Positions 1 to 8,046 of a DNA stretch of 17,685 bases are shown here, piece after piece. Source of the DNA: Chloroflexota bacterium (lineage in GTDB: Bacteria; Chloroflexota; Dehalococcoidia; UBA3495); the NCBI GenBank assembly GCA_002716645.1, contig PBBR01000013.1, positions 59,870 through 77,554 of the forward strand, given 5' to 3'. A program made the position numbers and the translations under genes. Within the stretch, counting starts at the first letter, position 1. Each line of letters opens with the position of its first letter. The notes under the pieces are model-generated. The model did not search any database. It worked only from the letters and a program-made list of their open reading frames with translations, and had not been told where the DNA came from.

Positions 1-155
1 AGGAGAGTAGTCTTTCCGCTGCCGCTCGGTCCAACTAATGCAACTACCTCTCCTGGTTTGACCGATAAGTTGATATCGATTAGAGCGTCAGTAGTACCGT
101 AGCGTTTGTGAACGGAGTTTAAAGATACTGCTGGACGCTCTTTCGATTCGATCAC
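1..155 (-). CDS. phnC: ABC transporter ATP-binding protein, phosphonate/phosphite type (N-terminal part)
   Basis: This is a partial gene; only the first 51 codons lie in the window. The protein should be the cytoplasmic ATPase driving import of the ligand caught by the binding protein encoded just upstream. The visible part has the usual ABC N-terminus: an aromatic residue (Tyr19) placed to stack on adenine, and a complete Walker A motif GPSGSGKT at residues 42-49. The GTG start shares one base with the TAG stop of the upstream gene (TAGTG), which implies translational coupling. The substrate is inferred only from the PhnD-like neighbour. ABC ATPase identity is secure; the phnC label is less so, because the Walker B and signature motifs and the permease lie outside the window. 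Confidence 0.85.
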   Translation of the reverse strand, partial: MIESKERPAVSLNSVHKRYGTTDALIDINLSVKPGEVVALVGPSGSGKTTL

Positions 156-1048
156 TACTTTATGATACCTAGATTTTCAGCAACTTCTTGTATTGCTGTG
201 TAATTGGCGTTATTAGTTTCGATAAACTGGTCCGTACTGAATAACTCTAAAATCTCAGAGTGTTCTTCCATGTTCAAATTTAACAAGGCTTTTCTAATAT
301 TGTTGGTAAAGCCTTGCCCGTATATCTTGTCTAGTCCAGGCCTAACAGTCCAGTTATAGTTAAAGTAATCCGGAGTTATATAGAACTCTTCAACTTTTGA
401 AAGGTCTGCTTTGCCGGTTTCCTTAGCCCTTTTCCACACAGATTCACTGAGAGCTCCAATATCGAATGACCCGCCTTCCACTAATTTCCATGTAAGATCG
501 TGTGACCCAGAAAAATTAGGATCTGATTTAAAGGCTACTGCTGGATCTATTCCAGCCTCCTCAAGAAAATGTCGAGGCCATAAATGTCCCGATGTTGAGC
601 TTTCGCTACCGAAAGTAATAGTAAGATCTTTTGATGCAGTATTCAGATCTTCTAGAGATGTTAGTTCAAGATCTGGATTAGCCACAAATATGGAATTGAA
701 CTTAGCGTCGTTTACCCTCTGTACTATAGCGACGGCTCCAGGGTTTTGCAGGCGTGCTTGGACTCCCGTAAGACCCCCAAAGAATGCCACCTGTAATTCG
801 TTTTGTGTAAACGCTGTTACTACTGCTGCATAATTAATGCTAGGTACATATTCCACTTGGACTTGGAGCTGATCTGATAAATACTTGGAGAAATCTTCAT
901 ATCTTCTTGCTAGTCTGGCGGCGTCTTGATCAGGAATGCCGCCTATTTTTAATACAGGTGTGTCGTCACTAGCGCATGATATCGAAGAAATTGCAAGAAT
1001 GATTAAAAACGGTATCACGAGGATAATTCCAAGGTATTTTTTCCCCAC
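155..1048 (-). CDS. phnD: PhnD-family phosphate/phosphite/phosphonate-binding lipoprotein
   Basis: A periplasmic-type solute-binding protein of 297 residues, a normal length for PhnD/SsuA-like proteins. Residues 1-24 form a lysine-rich then hydrophobic signal peptide ending before Cys25. The residues before it (Ser-Ile-Ser) are a poor lipobox, so lipid anchoring is likely but not certain. The mature part begins with a KIGGIPDQDA strand, has the VAFFGGLTG turn near residue 90 and an FGSESSTSGHLWP segment near 145-158, where PhnD proteins contact the anionic group. The start is GTG with AGGGAGAG upstream at good spacing. It is followed directly by the ATPase gene, so binding protein and ATPase form an operon running off the left edge. 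The true ligand (phosphite, phosphonate or another oxyanion) cannot be told from sequence. Confidence 0.85.
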   Translation of the reverse strand: MGKKYLGIILVIPFLIILAISSISCASDDTPVLKIGGIPDQDAARLARRYEDFSKYLSDQLQVQVEYVPSINYAAVVTAFTQNELQVAFFGGLTGVQARLQNPGAVAIVQRVNDAKFNSIFVANPDLELTSLEDLNTASKDLTITFGSESSTSGHLWPRHFLEEAGIDPAVAFKSDPNFSGSHDLTWKLVEGGSFDIGALSESVWKRAKETGKADLSKVEEFYITPDYFNYNWTVRPGLDKIYGQGFTNNIRKALLNLNMEEHSEILELFSTDQFIETNNANYTAIQEVAENLGIIK

Positions 1049-1136
1049 TTCAGTCTCTCCCTTAATATTAGATATAAATTATGCTAATGATAGGCATAAA
1101 TAAAGTCAATATGTGATGTGTGATGTGAAGGTGTGA

Positions 1137-1165
1137 TAGACACTCGAATATACTGATAATATAAT
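1137..1165 (+). promoter_or_regulatory. Sigma70-type promoter for tRNA-Ser
   Basis: A TAGACA -35 hexamer (1137-1142) and a perfect TATAAT -10 (1160-1165) are separated by 17 bases. Transcription would begin near 1172, about 33 bases before the tRNA 5' end. TGTGATG-like short direct repeats lie just upstream (about 1111-1137). Their role is unknown. Confidence 0.65.
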
Positions 1166-1204
1166 GGTGTCCCCACGTTCGTTATAGTTGCCTTTGGGAT
1201 ATGT

Positions 1205-1294
1205 GGAGAGGTGCCGGAGTGGACGAACGGGCGCGACTGGAAATCGCGTAGGGGTGCAAGCCTCTCGCGGGTTCGAATCCCGCCCTCTCCGCCA
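1205..1294 (+). tRNA. tRNA-Ser (anticodon GGA)
   Basis: A 90-nt class II tRNA. The acceptor stem pairs GGAGAGG (1205-1211) with CCTCTCC (1284-1290), with discriminator G1291 and an encoded CCA at 1292-1294. The anticodon stem CGCGA/TCGCG closes the loop CTGGAAA, giving anticodon GGA at 1239-1241, which reads UCC and UCU serine codons. A long variable arm follows the anticodon stem, as expected for serine tRNA, and the T arm carries GTTCGAATC. It is a single gene with its own promoter. Its CCA directly abuts the stop codon of the opposite-strand dehydrogenase gene. Confidence 0.97.
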
Positions 1295-2290
1295 TTACGA
1301 TATCCCTAATTCAGGGTAAATTGATGGGTTCACACAAGCTTTAAGCTGTTGCCCGTTTAATCCTGCCAGCATGTTTTGGGTTGCCATGTACATTGTGTTT
1401 CTTCGGGTTGAAATAGCAGAACTTCCCATGTGTGGCGTTATGACTATGTTATTTAATGTTAGTAGCGGGTCTGTGGGCAATATTGGTTCTGGGTATGTGA
1501 CATCGAGCCCTGCTGCATAAATGGTTCTAGTATTTAATGCTTCATAAAGCGCTTCAGGGTCTACTACAGGACCTCGTGCTGCATTTATTAAAATCGCAGT
1601 TTCTTTCATCATTTCTAATTGAGATTTGCCTACAAGGAAATGAGTATCAGGAGTATAGGCCACGTGAAGAGATACGAAATCAGCGTTCCGGAGAAGCTCT
1701 TCAAAGCTAACATACTTGATACCATATTGGCTTTCTAAATCCTCTTTACGGGTCCTGGAGAAATATATGACCTCCATGTCAAATCCTTGAGCTCTCTTTA
1801 CCATCTCAAGGCCTGTTTCTCCGAGTCCGACGATCCCCAACGTTGTGCTATGTACATCAACTCCGAGCCAGTGGAGCGGGTGGAAAGCGAGTTCCCATTG
1901 CTTCTCTCGTACCCATTGATCCCCTTCCGAAACTCGGCGTGCGGCAGACATTAACAATGCAAATGCTATGTCTGCAGTTGCTTTTGCCAATACTCCTGGA
2001 GTATTTCCAACTAAAATATTCCTTTTGGTTGCTTCTGCGATGTCAATATGGTCCACCCCCACTCCTAATTGACTAACGACTTTAAGCTTAGGAGCAGCGT
2101 CTAGGGCTTCGGCATCTATACGATCCATGATAGTTGTCAGGACTCCTTCTTTATCTGAAAGGAGTTCTCTGAGTTTCTCTGCTGAGGGAGGGTATGTGTC
2201 CGGCCAAACTTCCATATCAGTGGATTCCGATATAAGGTCTAGCACTTCTGGCAATAATTGTCTCGTTATTAATACTTTTGGCTTATTCAT
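1295..2290 (-). CDS. D-isomer 2-hydroxyacid dehydrogenase (glyoxylate/hydroxypyruvate reductase-like)
   Basis: A 331-residue NAD(P)-dependent reductase of the D-2-hydroxyacid dehydrogenase family, interconverting a 2-keto acid and its D-2-hydroxy acid in the cytoplasm. Both family halves are present: the substrate-side QLGVGVDHID segment near residues 75-83 and the Rossmann motif GLGETG at 155-160. The catalytic triad is Arg239 (AARG), Glu268 (PEP) and His287 (TPHMGSS). The SRT after the second Rossmann strand favours NADPH and a glyoxylate/hydroxypyruvate reductase, but the substrate is not proven. I chose the ATG at 2290 because GGAGGCG lies just upstream; an in-frame start 12 codons earlier has no such site. 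It diverges from the ornithine-cyclodeaminase-family gene and its stop codon touches the tRNA-Ser 3' end. Confidence 0.9.
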   Translation of the reverse strand: MNKPKVLITRQLLPEVLDLISESTDMEVWPDTYPPSAEKLRELLSDKEGVLTTIMDRIDAEALDAAPKLKVVSQLGVGVDHIDIAEATKRNILVGNTPGVLAKATADIAFALLMSAARRVSEGDQWVREKQWELAFHPLHWLGVDVHSTTLGIVGLGETGLEMVKRAQGFDMEVIYFSRTRKEDLESQYGIKYVSFEELLRNADFVSLHVAYTPDTHFLVGKSQLEMMKETAILINAARGPVVDPEALYEALNTRTIYAAGLDVTYPEPILPTDPLLTLNNIVITPHMGSSAISTRRNTMYMATQNMLAGLNGQQLKACVNPSIYPELGIS

Positions 2291-2367
2291 AATGTTTCGC
2301 CTCCAGCAATATGAATTTAAATCCATTGTAACCAGTAATGCTGGCGATTTTCCAGTTGTCTGTCGAA

Positions 2368-2376
2368 TGCTATACT
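2368..2376 (+). promoter_or_regulatory. Possible extended -10 promoter for the ornithine cyclodeaminase-family gene
   Basis: TGC directly precedes TATACT (2371-2376), an extended -10 pattern. The sequence 17 bases upstream (TTTCCA) is a poor -35. A start near 2383 would leave a short leader containing the GGAGG site at 2401-2405. This is tentative. Confidence 0.3.
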
Positions 2377-2410
2377 TGACCGGAATTTTGCTCGATATAT
2401 GGAGGATTGA

Positions 2411-3370
2411 ATGGCCCTGTTTTTGAATGAACGCGAAGTGGCGCAGTTGCTGCCTATGGATGAATGCATTACTGCGCTAGAAGAATCTTTTAAACATGCC
2501 GGATCTGGTTCTGTGGAAATCAAACCACGGTCCAGAATGCGCATGCCAAATGGATTTTTCCATTTTATGGCTGCGGCAGACGAAGCCCATCAGGTGTTTG
2601 GATATAAGGCATATCCGTCTTTTGCTGGACCTGATGGTAGTAAATTCATTGTAATGTTATATGACTACGAGTCTGGAAAACTCTTGGCGTGCATGGAATC
2701 AGGTCGTTTGGGTCAGATCAGGACTGGCGCCGCGTCAGGATTGGCAAGCAAGTACATGGCTAAGAAAGAGGCGAGTACGGTTGCGATATTTGGGTCAGGG
2801 TTTCAAGCACGTACACAACTCGAGGCGATTTGTTGTGCCTGTAACATTGAGAAGGCAAAAGTTTATAGCAGGCGTGAAGAACGACGCAATAACTTCGCTA
2901 CACAGATGAGCGAGAGATTAGAATTGACTGTAGAAGCAGTTGATAATCCGCAGGAATGTGTTTCCGATGCTGACATAGTAGTTACTATAACGTCTGCTCG
3001 AGATCCTGTTTTTGAAGGAAAAGACCTAGCCCCTGGGTGCCACGTTAATGCTGCTGGCGGTAATCACTGGCTTAGGCGCGAAATAGATGAAGATACTATG
3101 AAACGCTCTGACCTAATTGTAGTTGACAGCCTAGAACAAGCTAAGCTGGAATGTGGTGATTTACTATGGTTGGAAGCAAGAGGTAGTTTTAGATGGAATA
3201 TGGTTACTGAACTGCAGGATGTTGTTGGCGGGAGAATCAAAGCACGTGCGTCCAATGATTCCATTACGTTATTTGAGTCCATGGGAATAGGGTTGGAAGA
3301 TATAGCGGCAGCGCAATTGGTATACAAAAAAGCTATTGAGCAGAGCGTTGGGGTAGAATTGCCATTTTAA
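2411..3370 (+). CDS. Ornithine cyclodeaminase / mu-crystallin family NAD(P)-binding protein
   Basis: A 319-residue protein, typical of the family that includes ornithine cyclodeaminase, alanine dehydrogenase (archaeal type) and ketimine reductases. Visible family features are the YKAY lysine (Lys66, aligned by eye with the active-site lysine), the RTGAASG segment at 104-110, the dinucleotide-binding motif GSGFQA at 128-133 with the following Gln136, and the C-terminal SMGIGLEDIAAA at about 290-301. A GGAGG site sits 5 bases before the ATG. It diverges from the 2-hydroxyacid dehydrogenase, so both may act on keto or imino acids, but that link is only inferred from position. Members of this family cannot be assigned to ornithine without biochemical data. 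A strong hairpin terminator follows. Confidence 0.9.
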   Translation: MALFLNEREVAQLLPMDECITALEESFKHAGSGSVEIKPRSRMRMPNGFFHFMAAADEAHQVFGYKAYPSFAGPDGSKFIVMLYDYESGKLLACMESGRLGQIRTGAASGLASKYMAKKEASTVAIFGSGFQARTQLEAICCACNIEKAKVYSRREERRNNFATQMSERLELTVEAVDNPQECVSDADIVVTITSARDPVFEGKDLAPGCHVNAAGGNHWLRREIDEDTMKRSDLIVVDSLEQAKLECGDLLWLEARGSFRWNMVTELQDVVGGRIKARASNDSITLFESMGIGLEDIAAAQLVYKKAIEQSVGVELPF

Positions 3371-3388
3371 TCAAAAGATGCTGTCTGC

Positions 3389-3430
3389 TAAATAAAGAAG
3401 CCCCTGAATGTTCAGGGGCTTCTTTATTTA
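3389..3430. terminator. Bidirectional intrinsic terminator
   Basis: A near-perfect inverted repeat of about 19 bp: TAAATAAAGAAGCCCCTGA (3389-3407) pairs with the mirror arm at 3412-3430 around an ATGT loop. The G+C-rich core is flanked by A/T runs on both sides, so it can end transcription of the ornithine cyclodeaminase-family gene on plus and of the small minus-strand gene whose stop codon is 4 bases away. Confidence 0.9.
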
Positions 3431-3433
3431 TTT

Positions 3434-3604
3434 CTATATGCTAAACCGTTCCCATTTTCGTATTGCATCACTCTCAGCGAGGGCTCTGTTTATTCGCTGC
3501 TGCTCGGTCATCGGTGGACCGGATAGCAGGTCGTATATTAGGGCAATCTGATGCCCGAGTTTTGGTAGGATTCCTAAATCGGTTTCTTCTCCTGAAGTAC
3601 TCAC
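3434..3604 (-). CDS. Small hypothetical protein (56 residues)
   Basis: I do not recognise this gene. It reads from GTG at 3604 to TAG at 3434. An in-frame TAA lies upstream, and an AAGGAGGT sequence lies about 16 bases before the GTG, a strong but rather distant Shine-Dalgarno. The product has an acidic start, then LPKLGHQIALIYDLLSGPP, then a charged helix ending RKWERFSI. There is no signal peptide or membrane segment. The central hydrophobic stretch followed by MTEQQRINRALAES looks like two amphipathic helices. A promoter candidate lies upstream at 3706-3735 and a terminator directly downstream, so it appears to be its own transcription unit. Codon use looks like that of its neighbours. The function is unknown. 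Confidence 0.6.
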   Translation of the reverse strand: MSTSGEETDLGILPKLGHQIALIYDLLSGPPMTEQQRINRALAESDAIRKWERFSI

Positions 3605-3855
3605 AGTAGGTTTCTTTGAACCTCCTTAATATTTGTCGCAATTAGTATCGCACCCGGGTTCATTTGATAATGTAATACTCAAGCCCATATATAATTGCTA
3701 TATATAATATACTAGAACCAACTGTATTATGTCAAGGCATATTAATGCAGGATCATTATTAATTTACAGAATGTTAACATTCCAATACGCGGTTTCATTT
3801 GCCTACAGATGTGGAGATGGCTTTTTTTAGAGGATCGTGTCGTTCAATAGGAAGC
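3605..3855. other. A+T-rich intergenic stretch
   Basis: This lies between the small protein gene and the 3' end of the FAD oxidase gene. It contains the small gene's Shine-Dalgarno (CCTCCTT on plus at 3621-3627), the promoter candidate at 3706-3735 and a repeated TATATAAT motif around 3688-3709. I see no further open frame or RNA gene in it. Confidence 0.5.
3706..3735 (-). promoter_or_regulatory. Sigma70-type promoter candidate for the small protein gene
   Basis: Read on minus, a perfect TTGACA (3735-3730) is followed after 18 bases by TATATT (3711-3706). Initiation near 3699 would give a leader of about 95 bases before the GTG at 3604, which carries the AAGGAGGT site. Confidence 0.5.
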
Positions 3856-5244
3856 CTAAAGGCCGAGTTTGCTTGGATTCATTATGTTGTTTGGATCAAT
3901 ACTCGACTTGAGAATTTTCAAAGTGTCGTGAGCGCTTCCCATGTCCTCTTGCACCAAGTGGTTCAATTTTGTTCCTGGCCCATGACAATATTCCATGATG
4001 CCCCCCATATTCTGCGCTAGCCGAAGTATTTTCTCCACTATAGCTGATAGTTCTTCTTTAGAGGCCGAAGATTGAGATTGTTTAGGCTCTATCATGAGAG
4101 AGAACATCTCAGGTCTGCTCCATATAGCGTATTCAACAACCTTGAAATTACTGGAAGATAATATCGTTTCACATTCCTGTTTATATTCGAGTACCTTAGA
4201 TGTTGGCAGGCATATGTGAAGATAGTCGAACAACCTATTTGAAGATCGGTTCCATTTCACGGTTCGCGTTTGTGCTAAAGCTTGCTCCTTGTAATTTAGT
4301 GCAGAATCATGCCGTTTATTCCAGTACTCTTCTGTTTTTATAGTTCCGATATCACGCCCGCCAAAATCTGGCAATATAGAGTCAGTTCTAGTTTTTTGTG
4401 CAGAGACTCCTTCTGCGTATCCCTCATGGAGGAGATATAAGAGTGTTGTGTCGTTTTCTTGAGTTAAGTCCATCAAGGTGGGCCGGATTCCTAATGCATG
4501 TAGTTTCGAGCATGCCATAAATCCGTCTTCGAAAGAATTGAATGCCCAAGTAGAAAATATTCTTGACTCGGGTATCGGAAATATTTTGATTGTAGCTTTA
4601 GTGATTATTCCAAATACACCTTCTGTACCTATGAACAAATGATTGAAATTCGGACCTGAAGAATATTTTGGTACCGATTTTGTAGTGATTAATTTTCCTG
4701 ACGGCAGGACTGCCTCAATGGATATCACCTGTTCCCCCATAGGTCCATACGATCCTGCTTTATAACCGACACCGTTTGTAGATATTGCACCACCTATTGT
4801 CGCGATCGGATGGCTATAGGGGTCGTGCCCCGTACTAAAACTGTACTTTTCTAACTCTATGTCTAGGCTTTCAATGATTAATCCCGACTCAACTGTGGCG
4901 GTGCGATCTTGTGTATTAATATTGATAATGGAGTTTAGATTTCTGGTATCTAAGATAATCCCGGATTCTAATGGCATGACAGCCCCCATGACACCTGTGC
5001 CACTGCCGTAGGGAATGATAGGAGTGTTGGTTTCGTTAGCGATCTTTACAATCTGTAAGATATGATCAACGGTCTGTGGGATGACAACAACATCGGCTAG
5101 TTGATCAAAATGGTGAGTTATGCCAAAGCTACGAAATGGTGTTAAGGCATCTATGGAATATCTGTCGAGATCTGCATCCTGAGATAATACCCTGTCTTTA
5201 CCTAAGATAGTTATCAGGGAATCTACCAGAGTTTTATTATTCAT
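3856..5244 (-). CDS. GlcD-type FAD-linked oxidase
   Basis: A 462-residue flavoprotein of the PCMH/VAO superfamily, related to glycolate and D-lactate dehydrogenases (GlcD) and alkylglycerone-phosphate synthase. The FAD-binding half spans about residues 50-225, with the PYGSGTGVMG pyrophosphate loop at 78-87, ATIGGAISTNGVG at 148-160 and IGTEGVFGIIT at 205-215. The C-terminal substrate cap includes HGPGTKL at 421-427 and ends with the family signature IDPNNIMNPSKL at 449-460. It should oxidise a 2-hydroxy acid or similar compound with electron transfer to an unknown acceptor. No Fe-S motif is fused to it. No clear Shine-Dalgarno precedes the ATG. It is the last gene of the minus-strand block, 111 bases after cysS, so read-through from cysS is possible. 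The substrate is undetermined. Confidence 0.88.
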   Translation of the reverse strand: MNNKTLVDSLITILGKDRVLSQDADLDRYSIDALTPFRSFGITHHFDQLADVVVIPQTVDHILQIVKIANETNTPIIPYGSGTGVMGAVMPLESGIILDTRNLNSIININTQDRTATVESGLIIESLDIELEKYSFSTGHDPYSHPIATIGGAISTNGVGYKAGSYGPMGEQVISIEAVLPSGKLITTKSVPKYSSGPNFNHLFIGTEGVFGIITKATIKIFPIPESRIFSTWAFNSFEDGFMACSKLHALGIRPTLMDLTQENDTTLLYLLHEGYAEGVSAQKTRTDSILPDFGGRDIGTIKTEEYWNKRHDSALNYKEQALAQTRTVKWNRSSNRLFDYLHICLPTSKVLEYKQECETILSSSNFKVVEYAIWSRPEMFSLMIEPKQSQSSASKEELSAIVEKILRLAQNMGGIMEYCHGPGTKLNHLVQEDMGSAHDTLKILKSSIDPNNIMNPSKLGL

Positions 5245-5355
5245 AATGATGTAATGTTAATACTTGGTATGACTTAGTTGTTACGGTGAAGCCTTTTGTC
5301 TGGTCTATTTTGGATGCTTTGGGAAAGTTGTCCGTAGGGACGTATAGATACAGTG

Positions 5356-6726
5356 TTATTCTCGACTAACTGTGTAACTCCACTGGGCGCCCTCTGGCGT
5401 ATCCTCAATTTGCACCCCATTTTCGATTAGCATGTCCCGTATCTTATCGGATAAGTCATATTGCTTGTTCGAGCGTAGCTCATTTCTGATATCAAGGAGC
5501 ATTTGTATAAATGCTCCTGCACCTACATCATTTACTTGTTTAGATGCGAATGTCAATCCGAGAATACCACCTAGATTTCGAAGTGCGTCTTGGGCTTGTG
5601 TAACATCTATTCCATTGGGTTGCGATCGATTGATTTCACGGGCGAGATCGAACAATGATGCTATGGCCTGAGGAGTGTTCATATCATCCTCCATAGCTTG
5701 TTTGAATCTGGATTCGTATTCGCTGTAGTCGAGTGGCGGGCCATCTGCGTGAGGTAGTGATAGTGCGTAGTGAAACCTATCGATACTTCTTTCAATTGCT
5801 AGTGCGCCCTCGTCGCTGTAAGTTAATGGGCTCCTATAATGGGAACTCAAAAAATACACTCGGAGGGTATCAGCGCTGTAATGAGTAAGGGCTTCTTCTA
5901 CGGATACTAGATTTCCGATTGATTTACTCATTTTGTCTTGTCCGAATTGCAATAAACCATTGTGGATCCAATATCGTGAAAAAGGTTTGACACCAGTATA
6001 GGCTTCACTTTGGGCGATTTCATTTTCATGGTGTGGAAATATTAGATCCTGACCGCCGCCGTGAATGTCTATAGAGACTCCGAGGTTATCAATCGACATG
6101 GTAGTACATTCAATGTGCCATCCTGGCCTGCCTGGACCCCACGGGCTTTCCCATGAGGGCTCTCCTGTTTTTGCACCTTTCCATAGCGCAAAGTCCATTG
6201 GATTTTCTTTATTTTCCTCAATTTGAATGCGGGCTCCCGCTATCATTCCATCCAGGGTTCTATGACTCAGTTTTCCGTAGTCACCACTTTGAGTGACCCT
6301 AAAATACACGTCTCCTTCAACTGGATAAGCGAAACCCTTGTCGATTAGTCCTTCTATAGTCTCGATGATTCTTGGTATTTCTTGTGTGGCACGAGGGTAC
6401 TCATTGGCTCTTTGTACGTTAAGAGCATCCATGGTTGTGAAAAAATCACCGATATATCTGGTGACCAATTCATCTTCTGTAATCCCTTCGTCATGTGACT
6501 TTTGTATTATTTTGTCGTCTACGTCAGTAAAATTTTGAATATGTTTCACATTGTATCCGCAATAAGACAAATATCTTTTAAGTACATCAAATATGACATA
6601 ACTCAGAGCGTGTCCCACGTGAGTAGATGAATATGGTGTTACACCACAAACATACATGTTAACGTCCATGCCGTTGGCTGGGACGAATTGTTCTTCTGTG
6701 CCTGTCAGTGTGTTATAAAGTTTCAT
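5356..6726 (-). CDS. cysS: Cysteine--tRNA ligase
   Basis: Class I aminoacyl-tRNA synthetase that charges tRNA-Cys with cysteine using ATP in the cytoplasm. At 456 residues it is close to the E. coli enzyme (461). It shows the HIGH-type motif HVGH at 36-39 and KMSKS at 265-269. The zinc ligands that recognise the cysteine thiol are Cys27, Cys207, His232 and Glu236, with GWHIEC and FPHHENE around them. The DALR-type C-terminal helices follow. The gene lies 73 bases downstream of ispF in the PIN/TRAM-ispD-ispF-cysS arrangement. There is no strong Shine-Dalgarno before the ATG. In this genome the enzyme would need to discriminate cysteine from selenocysteine, since two selenoprotein candidates lie nearby. 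Confidence 0.97.
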   Translation of the reverse strand: MKLYNTLTGTEEQFVPANGMDVNMYVCGVTPYSSTHVGHALSYVIFDVLKRYLSYCGYNVKHIQNFTDVDDKIIQKSHDEGITEDELVTRYIGDFFTTMDALNVQRANEYPRATQEIPRIIETIEGLIDKGFAYPVEGDVYFRVTQSGDYGKLSHRTLDGMIAGARIQIEENKENPMDFALWKGAKTGEPSWESPWGPGRPGWHIECTTMSIDNLGVSIDIHGGGQDLIFPHHENEIAQSEAYTGVKPFSRYWIHNGLLQFGQDKMSKSIGNLVSVEEALTHYSADTLRVYFLSSHYRSPLTYSDEGALAIERSIDRFHYALSLPHADGPPLDYSEYESRFKQAMEDDMNTPQAIASLFDLAREINRSQPNGIDVTQAQDALRNLGGILGLTFASKQVNDVGAGAFIQMLLDIRNELRSNKQYDLSDKIRDMLIENGVQIEDTPEGAQWSYTVSRE

Positions 6727-6799
6727 ATGGCGTAATTTATGTTTACTTAATTAGGAGTTGCCCGATTTAGATAACTATAAAGTGGCAACCGGAAAAATC

Positions 6800-7294
6800 C
6801 TACCTCGATATTGACACGATGCAGCAACATGCGATTCCTTCTTCTCTGCCAATAAATCCCATGTAATCAGTTGTTGTAGCTTTTATGCTGACTTTATCTG
6901 GGAATACTGATAAAGCTCCAGCTATGTGCTTGCGCATTTCGGCTATAAACGTGCCTAGCTTTGGTTTTTGCGCGAGTATTGTAGCATCAACATTCGAGAT
7001 CCGCCAATCAGCATCAGCAAGTAAATCAGCTGTTTTCTTGAGTAGTATCAAACTTGATATATTTTTATATGCATCATCAGTCGATGGGAAATGACTGCCT
7101 TTATCACCTAAATTGCTTGCACCTAGTATGGCATCGATGATGGAGTGAATTAGAACATCTCCGTCACTGTGGCCTTCCAGTCCGGTGTCGTTGGGGACAG
7201 TTACACCCCCGATAATTAGCTTTCGGTCTTTGCTGAGTGGATGGGCGTCAAAACCAATTCCTACCCTAAAAATATCTTGCACAATGTTTTCCAT
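6800..7294 (-). CDS. ispF: 2-C-methyl-D-erythritol 2,4-cyclodiphosphate synthase
   Basis: Catalyses ring closure of CDP-methylerythritol 2-phosphate to the cyclodiphosphate with loss of CMP, in the MEP pathway of isoprenoid synthesis. It is 164 residues, slightly over the usual 156-160. The zinc ligands Asp16, His18 (GFDAH) and His50 are in place, as are HSDGD at 42-46 and the KATTTDYMGFIGREEGIA segment. Most homologues I recall have glutamate where this protein has Asp143, a conservative change. The start lies 5 bases after the ispD stop, which points to coupled translation, and no separate Shine-Dalgarno is seen. IspF works as a homotrimer. Confidence 0.97.
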   Translation of the reverse strand: MENIVQDIFRVGIGFDAHPLSKDRKLIIGGVTVPNDTGLEGHSDGDVLIHSIIDAILGASNLGDKGSHFPSTDDAYKNISSLILLKKTADLLADADWRISNVDATILAQKPKLGTFIAEMRKHIAGALSVFPDKVSIKATTTDYMGFIGREEGIACCCIVSISR

Positions 7295-7299
7295 TAAAT

Positions 7300-8046
7300 C
7301 TATTCATATTGGGATTTCAGGATAGACTCCACAATGGGTATATCAACTGGTGTAGTGACCTTAATATTTGAATAGGAGCCTTCAAATACCGTGATATTGT
7401 ACCCCAGATATTCAAGAAGAGATGAGTCATCTGTGAAAGAACCTGGAGCTCTGTCGTGTGCGTCAATTAAGGTGCGGTATTCGAAAATCTGGGGTGTTTG
7501 CGATGCCCATAAGCGGTCCCTAGGGGGAGTTTCCTGAATAATCTTGTCTTCGGATATAATCTTTATGGTATCTGTAACTGGTACGCTCGCTACAGCGGAC
7601 CCTTTTAGTTTGGCTGTTTTTATTCCTTCACTAATTAGAGATCTATTTACGCATGGTCTTGCACCGTCGTGTATAAGGACCCAATCACATGCATTTAGGG
7701 ATTTCAACCCGATTCTGACAGACTCTTGTCTAGTATCTCCTCCAGCGTAAACTCCACTGACTTTGTCGAATTTATGCTGTGAAACAAGCTCTTCTCCTTT
7801 TGCTACAGAGTGTAAAGGTAGTATTAACACTATCTCCGTTATTTCGTGAGATTTCTGAAATGGTAGGATGGTATGAGAAATTAACGGCTTGCCTGACAGA
7901 TCTATAAATGTCTTGTCTTGGCCACTCATTCTCGTGCTTTGGCCACCAGCGACAATCACTGCTCCAACAGTAGTGGGTACAGATTCATTATCGTTTGCCA
8001 GGGCCTGTTCACATTGGTTTGATTTATTTTCTGGTTGGGTGAGCAA
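7300..8046 (-). CDS. ispD: 2-C-methyl-D-erythritol 4-phosphate cytidylyltransferase
   Basis: Transfers CMP from CTP to methylerythritol 4-phosphate, the MEP-pathway step two before IspF. The nucleotidyltransferase core opens with GAVIVAGGQSTRM and a following lysine, then carries GGDTRQESVRIGL, IHDGARPCV, DTIK and the TPQIF region, ending with the VTTPVDI strand. The frame is open up to a TTG at 8130, but that start has no ribosome site and would add 28 residues foreign to the family, inside the previous gene. I prefer the TTG at 8046, preceded by AGGACGG at 7 bases, giving 248 residues. This start still overlaps the end of the PIN/TRAM gene by 23 bases. The start is uncertain; the identity is not. 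Confidence 0.93.
   Translation of the reverse strand: MLTQPENKSNQCEQALANDNESVPTTVGAVIVAGGQSTRMSGQDKTFIDLSGKPLISHTILPFQKSHEITEIVLILPLHSVAKGEELVSQHKFDKVSGVYAGGDTRQESVRIGLKSLNACDWVLIHDGARPCVNRSLISEGIKTAKLKGSAVASVPVTDTIKIISEDKIIQETPPRDRLWASQTPQIFEYRTLIDAHDRAPGSFTDDSSLLEYLGYNITVFEGSYSNIKVTTPVDIPIVESILKSQYE

Noticed and set aside
411..833. Long plus-strand open frame opposite the PhnD gene
   Set aside because: It is a shadow of the binding-protein gene. Its product is low-complexity Ser/Arg/Pro-rich, with no family features or ribosome site.
3688..3710. Repeated TATATAAT motifs as an operator or origin element
   Set aside because: Only two copies in an A+T-rich stretch, one overlapping a promoter -10. 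No DnaA-type boxes are nearby.
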